DNA of 64,000 nucleotides from Talinum fruticosum (lineage: Eukaryota > Streptophyta > Magnoliopsida > Caryophyllales > Talinaceae). Numbering within the stretch: position 1 is the first letter of the stretch; each line of letters opens with the position of its first letter. The translations under genes were made by a program, and so were the position numbers. The DNA lies in NCBI GenBank assembly GCA_021018815.1, contig JAITYX010000033.1, positions 5,373,501 to 5,437,500 of the forward strand, written 5' to 3'. Positions 45,060 through 56,239 of this stretch are shown here, piece by piece. Below the pieces are notes generated by a model, which was given only the letters and a program-made list of their open reading frames with translations, did no database searches and was not told the origin of the DNA.

Positions 45060-45730
45060 TATAATTTCTTGAATACCTTTGATCTTAGATGGATCAACTT
45101 TGATTCCTCTAAGACTAACAAGCATAGCCTAACGACTTGCTGAGGTTACCTCGAAGGCACACTTTTGAGGATTAAGGCGCATGTTGTATTTTCTCAATCT
45201 TTCGAAGAACTTTCTAAGGGTAGGTAAGTGCCTCGCTTTATCCTTGGACTTAATGATCATTTCATCCACGTAGACCTTGACTTCTTTGTGGATCGTGTCA
45301 TGTAATAGCATTGTAGTTGTCCTATGATATGTTGCACCATTGTTCTTTAGCCCAAATGGCATCACTACATAACAGATACGTCCCCATTGAGTGATGAGGG
45401 TCATCTTCCCCATATCTTTTCAACCATTTTCACCTGATTGTACCCAAGCATAGCCATCCATAAATGAGAGCGAGCATGTCCCACTTGTGTTATATATAAG
45501 GATGTTGATATGAGGCGGTTGGAAATCATCTTTTGGACTTACCTTGTTTAAATTTCTAAAGTCTACACACATCCGAACCCCGCCATCCTTCTTTGGAGCT
45601 CGGGACTATGTTTGCTACCCACCGAGGGTAGTGGACTACTTTAATAAACCCAACCTCTAACCGCTTCTAGACCTCTTCCTTAATCTTTAGTGCCCATTCG
45701 GGTTTCATCCTTCCGAGCTTACGCTTAACC
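45060..45730 (-). pseudogene. pol: Reverse transcriptase of Ogre element 1
   Basis: Minus strand: VRMCVDFRNLNKVSPKDDFQ near 45,570, SFMDGYAWVQ near 45,450, then an open frame 45,129-45,413 with CYVVMPFGLKNNGATYHRTT. The catalytic box, normally Y-V-D-D, reads Y-V-D-E (VYVDEMIIKSKDKARHL), followed by FFERLRKYNMRLNPQKCAFE. Loss of the second Asp and stops elsewhere make it inactive. Confidence 0.9.
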
Positions 45731-46959
45731 GGCTTAGTGTCCTTGTAAAGTGGAATTTTATGTTCTGCTATACTTGGATCTATCCTCGGCATGTCTTTGT
45801 AGGACCACGTAAAGACATCTATGAACTCTGTGAGGATCGAAGTAGATTGCTTATGCTCTTCTAGATCTAGTGTTTTCCCAATTTTAATCTCTTGGGGTTG
45901 ATCAACCTATTCTAGATTAATTGTTATTGTTTCCTCTATTATTGGTGAGCGATTTTCATGATCTTCCGTAACCTTTATTAATTCTTTACGAATTTTTTGT
46001 TCATTATTAGAGGAAAAACAATTAAAAATAGGAGAAGGCAAGGAGTAAGCAAAAATGTTCATCTTATTGAATGAAGAAATAAGTACATCAAATTCGAAAT
46101 AAAAGATTTAGAGATGACAAAACTAGAAGATGAACTAGAAGAACCAGGAATAGAAATAAAAGCCCTAGTGTTAGACTCAGGAATGGGATGCTCTCTTAAG
46201 CTAACAACAAACTCTTGGTACTCCTCAGCATCTATGCTTGGACCCTTTATTGTCAACGTCGGTAATAATATGGAAGGATCAAACTGTGGGGGCAACATTG
46301 CTCGAGACAAGTAGTGCGATTGAATTCCCTTCTAGGTTTTTCTCTTGTCCAAATAGCAGATCGAAGATGTTATTCCTGGCCAAGTTGGTCCACTCTGGTG
46401 TGAATGTCCCTCTTCAAAAACGTAAGGTGCCTCCTTTTCCAATGTATTGCGGTCATTAAAGATCTCTAAGTTAGGTACCAAGATACCCTTCTCTTTAAGG
46501 TAGTAAAGCTCAAGAAAACCGTAGTAGGGAAGTCATCCCCTTCTTTCAAGAATTACCCATTTAGAGTATGAGGAAAGTGCTTGATGGAACGGAATGTGTG
46601 AGATGTAGTCCTTCTAGTATGAATTTCCCACTTGGCTTGGGCTATTTCCTTAATAGTGGGTTGATAGCCTAGCCTAAATTTATAGTTGTTAGTGGGTTCA
46701 AGAGGTGGAAAGATAGGGTGATATGCCCTTACGCCTACTGACTAGGCCCGGAGAATACCCCTTTTCTTAAGCATCAAGTAGATGCCGGGGTTGCCATAAG
46801 GATTGACGTTAAGCGATGCTTTATCCTTATCTAAGGCACCGACAATCTTAAACCCATAAAACTCTTCGTCATTGGCATCGTGCTTAATTTCGATCACCTA
46901 TTCTTTGCAAGTGATAGTAGCATAGAGATCGTCCTTGTTGACGAGTTATGACTGACCTT

Positions 46960-47265
46960 TAATAATCATCCTTACTTTCTAGTGCGAGTGTAGAGGGCAC
47001 TTGCTTGATGGTCATGTAACCAAGGGCATCCTAGAAGAAGATTGAATGTAGCTGGGATTTCTAGGACTTGGAAGTCAATGTTCTTCATCACAGGCCCTAC
47101 ATTAATTGGTAAGGTCAACGTTCCCAAGACTGTTCTCTTAGAATTATCATAGGCCCGGAGATGAACAGATCTGTTTTGAGAGTTGTTGCTCTCCGATACC
47201 AAACCTTTGGCGGTCCTCCTAGGACAAACATTCATAGCAGACACTGTTGTCCACCAAAGTTATGG
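46960..47265 (-). pseudogene. pol: Protease of Ogre element 1
   Basis: Minus strand, open 46,972-47,244: the active-site region LVDN just upstream in another frame (a shift near 47,240), then AMNVCPRRTAKGLVSESNNS, HLRAYDNSKRTVLGTLTLPI and FQVLEIPATFNLLLGCPWLH. This D-N type active site and the LLLG-PW block are typical of Tat/Ogre proteases. The 1.2 kb between it and RT (45,730-46,960) is a decayed linker with one short frame (46,059-46,310: GPSIDAEEYQEFVVSLREHP). Confidence 0.82.
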
Positions 47266-47879
47266 GAATGAACTTGTTATTGCAAGTTACTTGTTGAATA
47301 AAGGGTATTGTTGTGTGCAACGCCTTCTTCAGGGAGATCTCTCCGATTAAAAGTAATGGTTCCGTCCCCACAATTGACCAATCCTATTACTTCCTCGAGA
47401 GTGCTTTCGGAAAAGACCTCGATCTTGTTAAGTGCGTCAATTAAGGCCTGCCTATGTTTCTAGGAAGCGAGATATGAGTTTCCAGATAGAGATGTCAACT
47501 TTTAACTTTTGAAGTCTGTTTTAGGATTGTGTCTTCTTCTTTGACGGCTTTAAGTTCTTTTGGGGCTTCCTGAGTGCTGTTGTGGACCCACGGGTGCATT
47601 ATGCTTGTCCATATTTAGTAAGGAATTGGATTTCGGACCTTTTGACTCTCCCCAAAAGTCTTCTTCTTCTAAGGGTGGTGTGCCCTGAAGTCAACGTCGT
47701 TATCACTATTGTCTTTAGTTTCATACACGTCTTCTTCATCACTTACCCACAATCTATGGACTTCGGGGTCTAAAGAAGTCAAGCTAAGAAGTGGTTTAGA
47801 CTCATCGATGTCTTGAATAAAGACAAATTGGTCCCACTCGACTGGAATGGGTTCAGAGAAAATAGTTAAGGTACCGTTG

Positions 47880-49190
47880 AAAGGATTTTTATTATTGCTT
47901 GGTTTCTAGGCGGCCTTAAGAAGAGGGAGTTGACCATTGCGGAACATACTCTCTAGTTTGTTCTTGAACGTCCAACATTGCTCGGTGTCGTGTCCTTGTG
48001 CACGATGGTATTTGCGAGAATTTTCCTGTGTCCTAGGTTTTAGATTGTTTCGCACTTTTCGATTATGCTTTAATGGTGGTAATTCTATCTTCCCTTTAGC
48101 CAACAGGTATTCAAAGGCTTGAGCATATGCGGTATCGGTTGGAGTGTAGTCATTATACTTGTTGAGGGCATTGACATCTCGTACCCTTGCTAGTTTTGCC
48201 TTGATTAGTGGTTTTCTTATCTTTGGACTAATAATTACCTCCATACCCCGTCACGACTTTTGTGGTCGTGGTAGATAGCTCTTCTTCTATCGGCATAACG
48301 ACATCTCTAAGGGGTTGAAAAACTCATGAAAGGTAGGAATTTGAGATGCGGTAGGCGGGTTGGAGGTTCTTCATGATGATCCATACTTGGTCCTTCTCGG
48401 AAGATCGGTCTCCCATGTGGGCAACCTTTTCCCTCCATCCGGTGAGAAAGTATGTAAAGCTTTCTTTCTCACCTTGCTTGATCAACTCTAAGTCTCTAAG
48501 TATGACAGGTAGATCGGTGTTAAGTGGTGTTGGTGCAAGAATTCCTTACACGAGATAAATGTAATTGGTGATCTTGCGTGGGTCGACCGTGTTATACGAC
48601 TTCATTACGTCGGTATCAAAAGTCCACAGGAAGATGATGTGGTAAGTGTCTTCCGGTATGTTCTTAAGAGTCGTTGCTCCTAAGAAGTTGCAAAATGATG
48701 ATGGGGATTCTCAAAACCTCGAAACTTGATATTAGGCATGGTGAACTTAGGGGGTAGTTTCCCTTTAGGGATTGAAGTGAATCTATTGTGGTCAAAGTAG
48801 TGGTTACTAAACATGGATGACTCCTTTAACATTTGTTCTATTTGATCTATACGTGGATCAGATTTGGATTCATACTTGGGACTGCCTGGAGGAGATGGAC
48901 TAGGTGGAGGTAGAGGACCTCCTCCTTTTCTTAATCATTCTTCTTCCTCGTCTCTCATACTATCCTTATTAGCTTTTAGGATAGCCTTAAGGTCGCCTCG
49001 CTATGGACTCTATTTTCTTATCCCGAGTCTCAATCCTAGCTTCTATTTTGGCTGAGTTTTCATTGAGCAAGGCAAGAATAGGAGATTGCTCTCGTGTTTC
49101 TTCCATTGGAGGGGAATTCTTTTTAGGTATTGTCCTACGACGAAAAATAGACTGACTGGTGTGATATGCATTGGAGTATGTCACACTCTG
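47880..49190 (-). pseudogene. gag: Gag of Ogre element 1
   Basis: Minus strand: N-terminus MTYSNAYHTSQSIFRRRTIP with a charged helix LALLNENSAKIEARIETRDK (49,184-48,987). The capsid core is readable in pieces (KFTMPNIKFRGFENPHHHF, FLTGWREKVAHMGDRSSEKD). The C-terminal part is open over 112 codons (48,244-47,906), with DTAYAQAFEYLLAKGKIELP and the pseudo-knuckle YHRAQGHDTEQCWTFKNKLE. The single H-x5-C pattern without a full CCHC knuckle is usual for this branch. Broken by several stops between 48,250 and 48,980. Confidence 0.85.
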
Positions 49191-49560
49191 GTGTAGACAC
49201 GTAGAGCGAACGTGGTGTAGATTGGGGAGAAGATGTGACGAACTCCTTGTTGAGGCATTCTAACCTTTTGGAGCTTGGATCCTGACGATACTCAATTGCA
49301 GTAAATTTCCCTATTCTGCAGCCTAAATGATGATGCTTAGGACCATATGAAAGAATTCCACTTTTGGGGAAGTGGCTTAAGCTCGCTACCCGAAGAGACT
49401 AAGAATGCTTTTTATTTGGATGCAAATAAAGAATGCAAAACAAATGAAGTGTATAGGACGATGCTTATAACGTAACTTGGGATGGCTAATGCCTAATTGG
49501 GATACATAACTGAAATGCATAAATGATTGTTCCTTAACTGAAGATGGATGTGTTTTGGCT

Positions 49561-49800
49561 AAATGCAAAATGAATTCACTTAATTTTGAGATGAATTTTG
49601 TTTTTCATAAATGAATGATAAAAATGAACTCAACTAATTGAGATGAATTTTGTTTGGCTAAATGAAAGATGAAAATGCAAAATGGACTCACCTAATTTGA
49701 GATGAATTTTATTTTTGGCTAAATGAAAGATGAAAATGGATTCACTTAATTTGAGATGAATTTTATTTTGGCTAAATGAAGAATGGAAAATGCAAAATGG
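49561..49800. repeat. Short tandem repeats in the leader of Ogre element 1
   Basis: About four units of 52-59 bp, each with CTAATTTGAGATGAATTTT followed by GGCTAAATGAA. Related, more numerous and more diverged units occur in the leader of the second copy (57,180-57,660). Confidence 0.85.
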
Positions 49801-50540
49801 ACTTGCAGAAAGGTGAAGGTTTAAAGACTGACTAACTAAAGAGATAGAGGAGTTCTTGGTAGAACTCTTACGGACTAACTGGCGATGACTACTTGGACCA
49901 CCTAGAGAAAATATTTTAGAATGACTCGAAATGCAATTAATGGACCAATCCTAAAAGGGAAAGGTAATTTGACTTTTGGCTAAAAATGCACATAACGGAC
50001 CGACTCTAAGAAATTTTTATTATGGTATTTTAATTGCACCCATGCAAGGGCTAATCAACACTCGCTTACCTATCCCTAAAGGCTCACAAGCTGAAGATTA
50101 AATCTAAAACAAGCACACTCATCCAAGCATGCAAATGAAAGGACAAGGTACCACCTAAAGACCAAGGGTCCGTGGTCAAAAGAGGGTTAAAAAGCTAGGT
50201 ATGATACATGGTGTCTCATAGTCGAGAGAATTTAGTCCCCTGTTGGGTGCGCGATAGGATATAGCCTTAAATCCTCGGTGCCTCTCAGTAAGCCAAGAGC
50301 TTGTGCTATGAGAGAAGAAAGGTACCGCCTCCGTTGACAATCCAGCCTAGTTGGGCCCGTTTGGGACGTAGTGGGAGCCTCTTCCAAAAATGGTTTTAGA
50401 GGGAAAGCCTAACGGTCCACCAACAAAAAATGAACTATGGTCAAGGTTGCTTAAATACGGGATGCCTAATGCAAATATATTATTAAAACTCAATACTCAA
50501 ATTTTCAAGTTTCGCCTTCTTAATAAGTGATTTATCCTTA
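49801..50540 (-). other. Leader of Ogre element 1
   Basis: Untranslated region between primer site and gag; only short shadow frames. It is co-linear with 57,680-58,425 in the second Ogre copy (shared AAAAGGGAAAGG-AATTTG and GCTAAAAATGCAC blocks). Confidence 0.7.
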
Positions 50541-50551
50541 GCGAGTCGCCA
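50541..50551 (-). promoter_or_regulatory. tRNA-Arg-type primer-binding site, Ogre element 1
   Basis: Minus strand TGGCGACTCGC one base after the LTR end CCTACA; it matches the first part of the tRNA-Arg-complementary site of Tat/Ogre elements. The copy at 58,428-58,445 keeps a longer match (TAGCGACTCCATTGGGGA). Confidence 0.75.
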
Positions 50552-50552
50552 T

Positions 50553-50612
50553 TGTAGGAACCACGGTTTTGCCTTGGAGGGGGCCCCAGAGCTTCCCCAC
50601 AAATTGCCGATC
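50553..50612 (-). repeat. Last 60 bp of the 5' LTR of Ogre element 1
   Basis: TGTAGGAACCACGGTTTTGC onward matches the end of the LTR at 36,980 (GGAGGGGGC-CC-GAGCTTCCCCA block). At about 50,612 it switches abruptly to copia RT, so the rest of the LTR is lost. Confidence 0.85.
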
Positions 50613-51100
50613 TGACCTCTTCTAAAATCATTTTGAACTAAGAAATTGCTCGAGTCTTTCATACCAAGCTCCGGGAGCTTGTTTAAGACCATAAACGAGC
50701 TTTTTGAAGTTTGAAAACATGATTTGGAAATTTTGAGTTTTCAAATCCAGGGGCTGCTCAACATAGACTTCCTCTTCGATAAAACCATTTAGAAAAGCAC
50801 ACTTAACATCCATTTGATATAACTTGATATTCATGCTAGATGCAAATGCCAACAGAATTCTAATGGCTTCAATTATGGCTACAGGTGAAAAGGTTTCCCC
50901 ACAATCAATCCCTTCTTCCCGATTGTAACCTTAAGCCACAAGTCCAACCTTGTTTCGACTACCAATCCACCTTCATCCAGTTTGTTCTTGAAAACCCACT
51001 TGGATCCTATGAGTGGGTGGTCGGAAGGTCGTTTGGTCGAGTCCGGACTTGGTTTCTTTCGAATTGATTGAGTTCCTCTTACATGGCCTCTACCCATTCA
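50612..51100 (-). pseudogene. pol: Copia reverse transcriptase, N-terminal half only
   Basis: Minus strand: PLIGSKWVFKNKLDEGG (near 51,020), then 50,628-50,852 open with IKLYQMDVKCAFLNGFIEEE, VYVEQPLDLK and KLVYGLKQAPGAWYERLEQF. The frame ends at the junction with the Ogre LTR before the YVDD box, so the RT catalytic centre, RNase H and 3' LTR are missing. The D-V-K-C-AFLNG block carries the first catalytic Asp. Confidence 0.92.
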
Positions 51101-51663
51101 GGTTCATTTAGGGCCTCTAGTGCATTTTTAGGTTCGATTAAGGAAATGAATGCAGTGAATGCACATAAATTCCGAAGAGAGGAACGAATTCTTACCCCAC
51201 TGTTGATATCGGATAATATGTTTTCTAGTGGATGACTAGAAGTATACTTGAATGCTCTACCTGTTCTCCGATTCACCGGATCCGTAGGTTGAATTGCTTG
51301 ATCTTCATAAGCTTGTTCTGAGTGATTCTGTTCATCAGATTGTCCTTCATCATCCTCAGCGGGTTCTTGAGTTGTCTTATTCCGAGTCACTTCGTTCCGA
51401 GTGACTTCATTCCGAGATGGTTGGGTTTGATTCTCGATAGGCTCATTTTCATCACAATCATCATTTCTGCTGAGCTTTAGATCCGAGAATGATGATTCAC
51501 TTGGCTTTTCCTGTTCAAGTTCATCAAACACAACGTGGATGCTTTCTTCCTCTTTGTTAGTTCTTTTATTAAAAATGCGATAAGGTTTAATATGAGATGA
51601 ATAACCCAGAAAAATACCTTCATCTCGACCTAGCATCAAACTTGGTCGAGTGATCCTTACCAT
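51079..51663 (-). pseudogene. pol: Copia integrase C-terminus to RT linker
   Basis: Open frame of 194 codons on the minus strand, the longest in the window. It has the integrase tail block GIFLGYSSHIKPYRIFNKRT and HVVFDELEQ, a charged low-complexity linker with three near-copies of RNEVT (51,370-51,420), and the block GRAFKYTSSHPLENILSDIN leading to RT (EALNEPEWVEAM). Fits Ty1-copia of the SIRE branch. Confidence 0.9.
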
Positions 51664-51672
51664 TGTTATGAA

Positions 51673-52330
51673 CTAAACACTTACAGCCAAAGGGTTTGTA
51701 GTATGAAATATTGGGTTTCTTCCCTTTGTAGAGCTCGTACGGTGTTTTCTTCGAGTAGGTCTCATGAGGCATTTGTTCAAGGTGTAGTTGGCTGTGTTGA
51801 TCGCCTCAGCCCGAAAATAGTAGGGTAGATTGTGTTCAATCATCATTATCCTAGCTATTTCTTCAAGAGTTCTGTTCTTTCTCTCCACTACTCCATTCCG
51901 TTGAGGAGTTCGTGCTGAGAAGTTGTGGGAGATGCCATTCTTGTCACAAAACTCTGCAAATTCCGAGTAATCGAACTTCCTTCTATGGTCGGTTCGAATT
52001 CTTTGAATCTGAGTTTAAGACTCAACTTGGATTTTCTTGCAGAGCTTGCTGAACTCTTTGAATGCTTCATTTTTGTGCTTAAGAAAACACACCCGGGTAA
52101 ATCGTGAGTAATCATCAACAATAACAAGTACATATGATTTACCTCCAAGACTCTTAACAGGATTTCATCACATAAGTCCATATGTAGCATTTCAAGCACC
52201 TTGGATGTGGAAACTGTCTTCAGAGATTTGAAAGATGATCCGACTTGTTTCCCTTTTGTGCAAGCTTCACGGATCTTATCTTTCTTAAAAGCACAATTAG
52301 GCAATCCTCTCACTAAACCATGAGATGCCA
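51673..52330 (-). pseudogene. pol: Copia integrase
   Basis: Minus strand: the gag-pre-integrase block (GLPNCAFKKDKIREACTKGK) and the start of the core at LHMDLCDEILLRVLEVNH (first Asp) lie in the 51,888-52,313 frame. A shift near 51,950 leads to CDKNGISHNFSARTPQRNGV and VERKNRTLEEIARIMM (Glu region), then HNLPYYFRAEAINTANYTLN. Family secure; broken by at least two shifts. Confidence 0.9.
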
Positions 52331-52529
52331 GTTTCTTAATAGTATGATGCTAACATGGCCTAATCTACGATGCCATGTCCATGAGTCATCAAGAAGTGAT
52401 GCTTTTAAATAAGATAAATTCGACTTGGGTCGAAAGAGGAATAATGTAAGTGTTACCTGATCTCTTACCTAAGAGCTTGATCTCCTTGGTAGTGTCATCG
52501 AAATATAACGAGTTTATTTGAGTGGATCT

Positions 52530-52722
52530 TACCTCTTGACAAGGTATACTGGGCTAATCGGATTGCCTCCCTTTCCAATCTTGCCTATCCTAATTATCTT
52601 GCCTTTGCTGTCATCTCCAAATGTGACTTTTCCTCCTTTGTACTCTTCTAACTCGTAAAAGAGTCCCGAGTCTCCCGACATATGGCGTGTGCATCCACCG
52701 TCCAGCTACCAATGCCCTTTTG
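52530..52722 (-). pseudogene. pol: Copia protease
   Basis: Minus strand: after a stop, LDGGCTRHMSGDSGLFYELE followed by YKGGKVTFGDDSKGKIIRIG and NPISPVYLVKR then a stop. The active triad, normally D-S-G, reads D-G-G. Position between gag and integrase is standard for copia. Confidence 0.85.
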
Positions 52723-52756
52723 ATCTTTTCTGAGTGGCTCGCTAAACAGAAACAAA

Positions 52757-54600
52757 CTAACCCTTCTCACTTCCTCTAACGAACCCAGTAATACCCTTTA
52801 CTCGTGGTCCTTTTCGAGGAAGAAGGTTTTTCGGAACCCAGATTTGAATGACTTTGGGTCCGGTCCGATTCCGAGTCTTCCGTTTAAAGAACTGAGTTTG
52901 TGTCTCTTTCTTTTGAAAAACTTTTCTTTTATAAAACGGTGGAGATGTTTTTCTCCTATAAGTTGGTCCAGGCTCAGTCCTACTTTCATTTTTATGAATG
53001 GGATCGTGCTCAGCCTTCCCGAACTTCACAGTTCGGAATCCTTTTGAAAAGCTCCGAGTAGGAATTGGATTCCTCCTCTTTGTTAAAACCAAGACCTTCT
53101 TTTCCGAAGGAGACACATAGAGATCCCAAGAGCATATCGAGGTTCTTCGACCTTGAGTAAACTTTAAAAAAGATCTTGGGACTCGTTGAGCTTTTGCTTT
53201 AGTTGCTCATTTTCTTTTCGAATAACTCGGACTCAATCTTATTAGATTGAGCACTAGTCTTGAGTTCTCTCGAGTGTAAGTCTCGGCTTTTCTAACTCAT
53301 TTTTAAAGAAATGCTCTCGAAGAAATTGACTCAAGTTGTTCTCTAAAATGAGAAGAATCAGAATTGGACTTCTCTTCCAAAGTGAAAATATACTTAGCTA
53401 AATCAACTTTGGAGAATTTGAGAAAGTATTCAATTACCTCTTGAGGATTTGCTTCCTCATTGTCTCACCGATCCGTGTCCGACTGCGTTTCTACTTCGAG
53501 TCGAAAGTGCCATCGGACACTTGGAGTCATCTCGAGTCCTTGTCATCTTCCGATGAGTCCTCGTCACTCCATGTGGCCATTATAGCCTTTTTCTTCTTTT
53601 CTGTCCCCTTTTCTCTTTGGACGAGTCTTTGGCTATGTGTTCCTTGCTCGCCACATTCAAAACAGACTGAGTTCTTAGGCAAAGATAACTTTGAAGGGGA
53701 AGAGTATTTACCTTTTCTATCCTTCTTATCTTTCTTGTAGAACTCTTCTTTTGGCTTCTTATCCCATCTCTTGTGCTTCATCATTCTCTTGAAGCCTCTA
53801 GCGATAAGTGCCATGGGATCCTCTTTCGAGTCGAAGAACTCGGATCTGCTTCTCTGGTTTCCGAGGCTTTCAGCGCAATGTTCTTTTTGGTGTTGACCTC
53901 TGCATCCTCCTCTTCTAGGTGGATTTCATGGGTGAGAAGCTTCCCAATGAGTTCGTCCGGCTTTAGCAGAGACAAGTTCTAAGCCTCTTCGATAACCTGT
54001 CACTTTGGGACCCCATCTTTTCTTGGGTAGGCTTCGAGTATCTTTCGCACATTTCCTCGTGGGAAATCTTTTTACCCAGAGATTTGAGATTGTTGGTAAT
54101 CTCAATAAAGCGAATGAACATCCGAGTGATGTTTTCTTTTGGCTCCATCTTGAACAGCTTATACTTATGAAGATATTGACTTATCTTCGCTTGTTTGACC
54201 TGGCTTGTGCCTTCATAGGTGTTGACTAGCGTGTCCCATACTTCTTTGGCTGTGTCATAGGCGGATACTCGATTGTATTCTTCCGAGTCGATGGTGCACA
54301 TCGAATGTTCATTGCCTTGAAGTTCTTTCCGAACTTCTCCGCTTCATCGCCAGTGAACTCGGCCTTTTTCTTGGGTACGAGTCTTGTTTCTTCTGTCTTC
54401 ATGGGAATGTACTTGCCTACTTGTATAATGTTCCGGACATCCCCGTCATGATCGAGCAGGAAACATTCCATGAGTTTCTTCCAGATGCACGAAGTTAGAT
54501 CCTTTGAACTTTGGTGGTTTGCTAGAAAATCTTCCTTCATCGAACTCTCCATTGTTCCGAGCCATTTGATCTTTAAACCTTTGGATGGTTAGATCCTTTC
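52757..54600 (-). pseudogene. gag: SIRE-type copia gag with basic linker
   Basis: Minus strand: gag starts near 54,552 (MESSMKEDFLANHQ follows a short N-terminus), with WKKLMECFLLDHDGD and AEFTGDEAEKFGKNFKAMNI. After a shift come DTAKEVWDTLVNTYEGTSQV and QYLHKYKLFKMEPKENIT (54,301-53,963), typical UBN2/SIRE Gag. Later pieces are MSLLKPDELIGKLLTHEIHL and a knuckle CFECGEQGTHS (53,660), whose H spacing is off and last Cys missing. A basic Lys/Arg-rich stretch (53,116-52,757) links to protease. Several stops. Confidence 0.85.
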
Positions 54601-54610
54601 CGAAAGGCTA

Positions 54611-54622
54611 GGCTCGATACCA
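54611..54622 (-). promoter_or_regulatory. Copia primer-binding site (tRNA-Met)
   Basis: Minus strand TGGTATCGAGCC two bases after the LTR end CCTTCA, close to the tRNA-Met initiator-complementary site used by SIRE and many other copia elements. It fixes the LTR boundary used for all four copies in this window. Confidence 0.85.
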
Positions 54623-54624
54623 AT

Positions 54625-56235
54625 TGAAGGTTTGCTCTAGGAGAGGCTAAGTCACCCTAGAGGGGGTGAATAGGGTGATGAAGGAATTTGCCTAAATTTA
54701 AAATAGATATGAATCCGAGGTGAGCGAGAGTCAAGGATGAACTCAAAAAGTGCTAACTCGTAATTCAGTGAAGAGTGAAGAAACAGATTAAGCGGAACTT
54801 TGAAACAGTGTGAGTCTAAAATGCACTCGGAAAAGTAATAACTCGGAAGATACGTGGAAACCCTCCGGGGTAGAAAACCACGAGACCGTGCTAATCCAAG
54901 CACAAAGTCAAATCCACTATTTTGAGTCCACAAAATACGATAGATCGACTCAACCCGAGTTGTTCCCTTGGACAACTCCTTACAAGTTTTTCCTAGACTC
55001 GAAATTACCTTATCTCGATCTAGTACTTCCTAACCGAGATCACCCTTATAGTTAGGGACAACCGAGCTGAGTTAACCCTTACAGCTCGATCAAGGGACCT
55101 TACTTAGAGAGTAAGAAAGAGAGTGTTTGTAATCGAGTACAAGACCTTACAACTCGAAAATTATTAAATACGGAATTGGAGTTGTAAGTAGAAGATTGAG
55201 AATGAATACAATGACTTTTGCTCAAATATGTGTATTAACAGTTTGGTTCAGCAATCTTCAACTCCTGGAAGTTGGCTTCTATTTATAGATGACCAAGCAG
55301 CTTAGCCGTTATGTCCATCTTCCGACTAGAAGTCCCTTGTGACCGTTGTAATGGATTTTCTAAGTCACTAAGAAAATATCCGTTGAGATATGAACGTTGG
55401 GCAACGGTTCTTGACTCCTTTGGAAATCCCAAAACCACTCGGTGGTGTCTTTAAAAAATAAGGTGGAAACCACCGTTGAGCTTGGTGTTGCGGTTTTCCA
55501 GCTTTGGAAACAGACAACCCTAATACAGATGTCCGGGGCTAGGTCGGAGGTGGAAAAAGCCTTGTCTCGCTGGTGATTTGACGTTTTGAAGTCTGGTTAC
55601 TTTTGCAATTTAAAAAATAGGATAGCCTCGTTTGAATAACCTACAAAAGTAAATCAATTTGGTTCTCAAAGTATAAAATACTTTGGTCCAAGATTAGACA
55701 CGAGATAATAACATAATTAAGATAATTAAATGACTAATTATCCGAGTCAAAAAGGAATGGAATTTTCCGAGTCTAATATCCATGATACTCAAAATTCCAT
55801 CCGAGTCGAGTATAAAAGAGAATTAAGTTAGATAAAGAATATCGAGTGAACAAACTTGATCTAGACTAGACAAAGTTCAAACAAAATATGCTGACCTAGA
55901 GGAATGAATTAACAAGGTAATTCTTGGAACGAAGTCGAGACCTAAGTTTATGTGCGTAGAATAAAGTGTTTGAACATGCAATATACTTGAGTGTTGAGTG
56001 ACTCGGAACCGAGTGAGAAGAGGCATGTAGACATAAGCTTTCCGAGTCGGTCGATCAGTCATAATCAATTGGAAACATATATAGTAGATTCTATAACACT
56101 CGGATAAAATGCTATATCACTCAAAAAAGTTTCTAAGGCACATGGAATGGCTTGGAATCAAAACTCTATAGGAGAAGAAGTCTTATACCTGATTCCTCGA
56201 TGGAACTCGAAAAGAGTAAGTATATAGTCTAAGTG
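54625..56235 (-). repeat. 5' LTR of the truncated SIRE-type copia element
   Basis: TGAAGGTTTGCTCTAGGAG at the inner end; the outer end is near 56,235, where Ogre gag sequence begins. About 1.6 kb, co-linear with the solo LTRs at 7056 and 28,944. A minus-strand TATA box (CTATAAATAGAAGCC) lies at about 55,285. The CCGAGT-rich outer end is more decayed than in the solo copies, and the exact end cannot be fixed. Confidence 0.85.
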
Positions 56236-56239
56236 ATAA

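Larger units (their letters stand above)
39029..50552 (-). mobile_element. Internal region of Ogre/Tat element 1 (11.5 kb)
   Basis: Minus strand order: tRNA-Arg primer site (50,541-50,551), leader with short repeats, gag (49,190-47,880), protease, RT, RNase H and integrase (47,260-42,660), then 3.6 kb with plus-strand (antisense) coding remnants, polypurine tract and 3' LTR. The large size, the tRNA-Arg primer and the block between integrase and LTR fit the Tat/Ogre branch of Ty3-gypsy. All frames carry stops or shifts. Confidence 0.85.
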
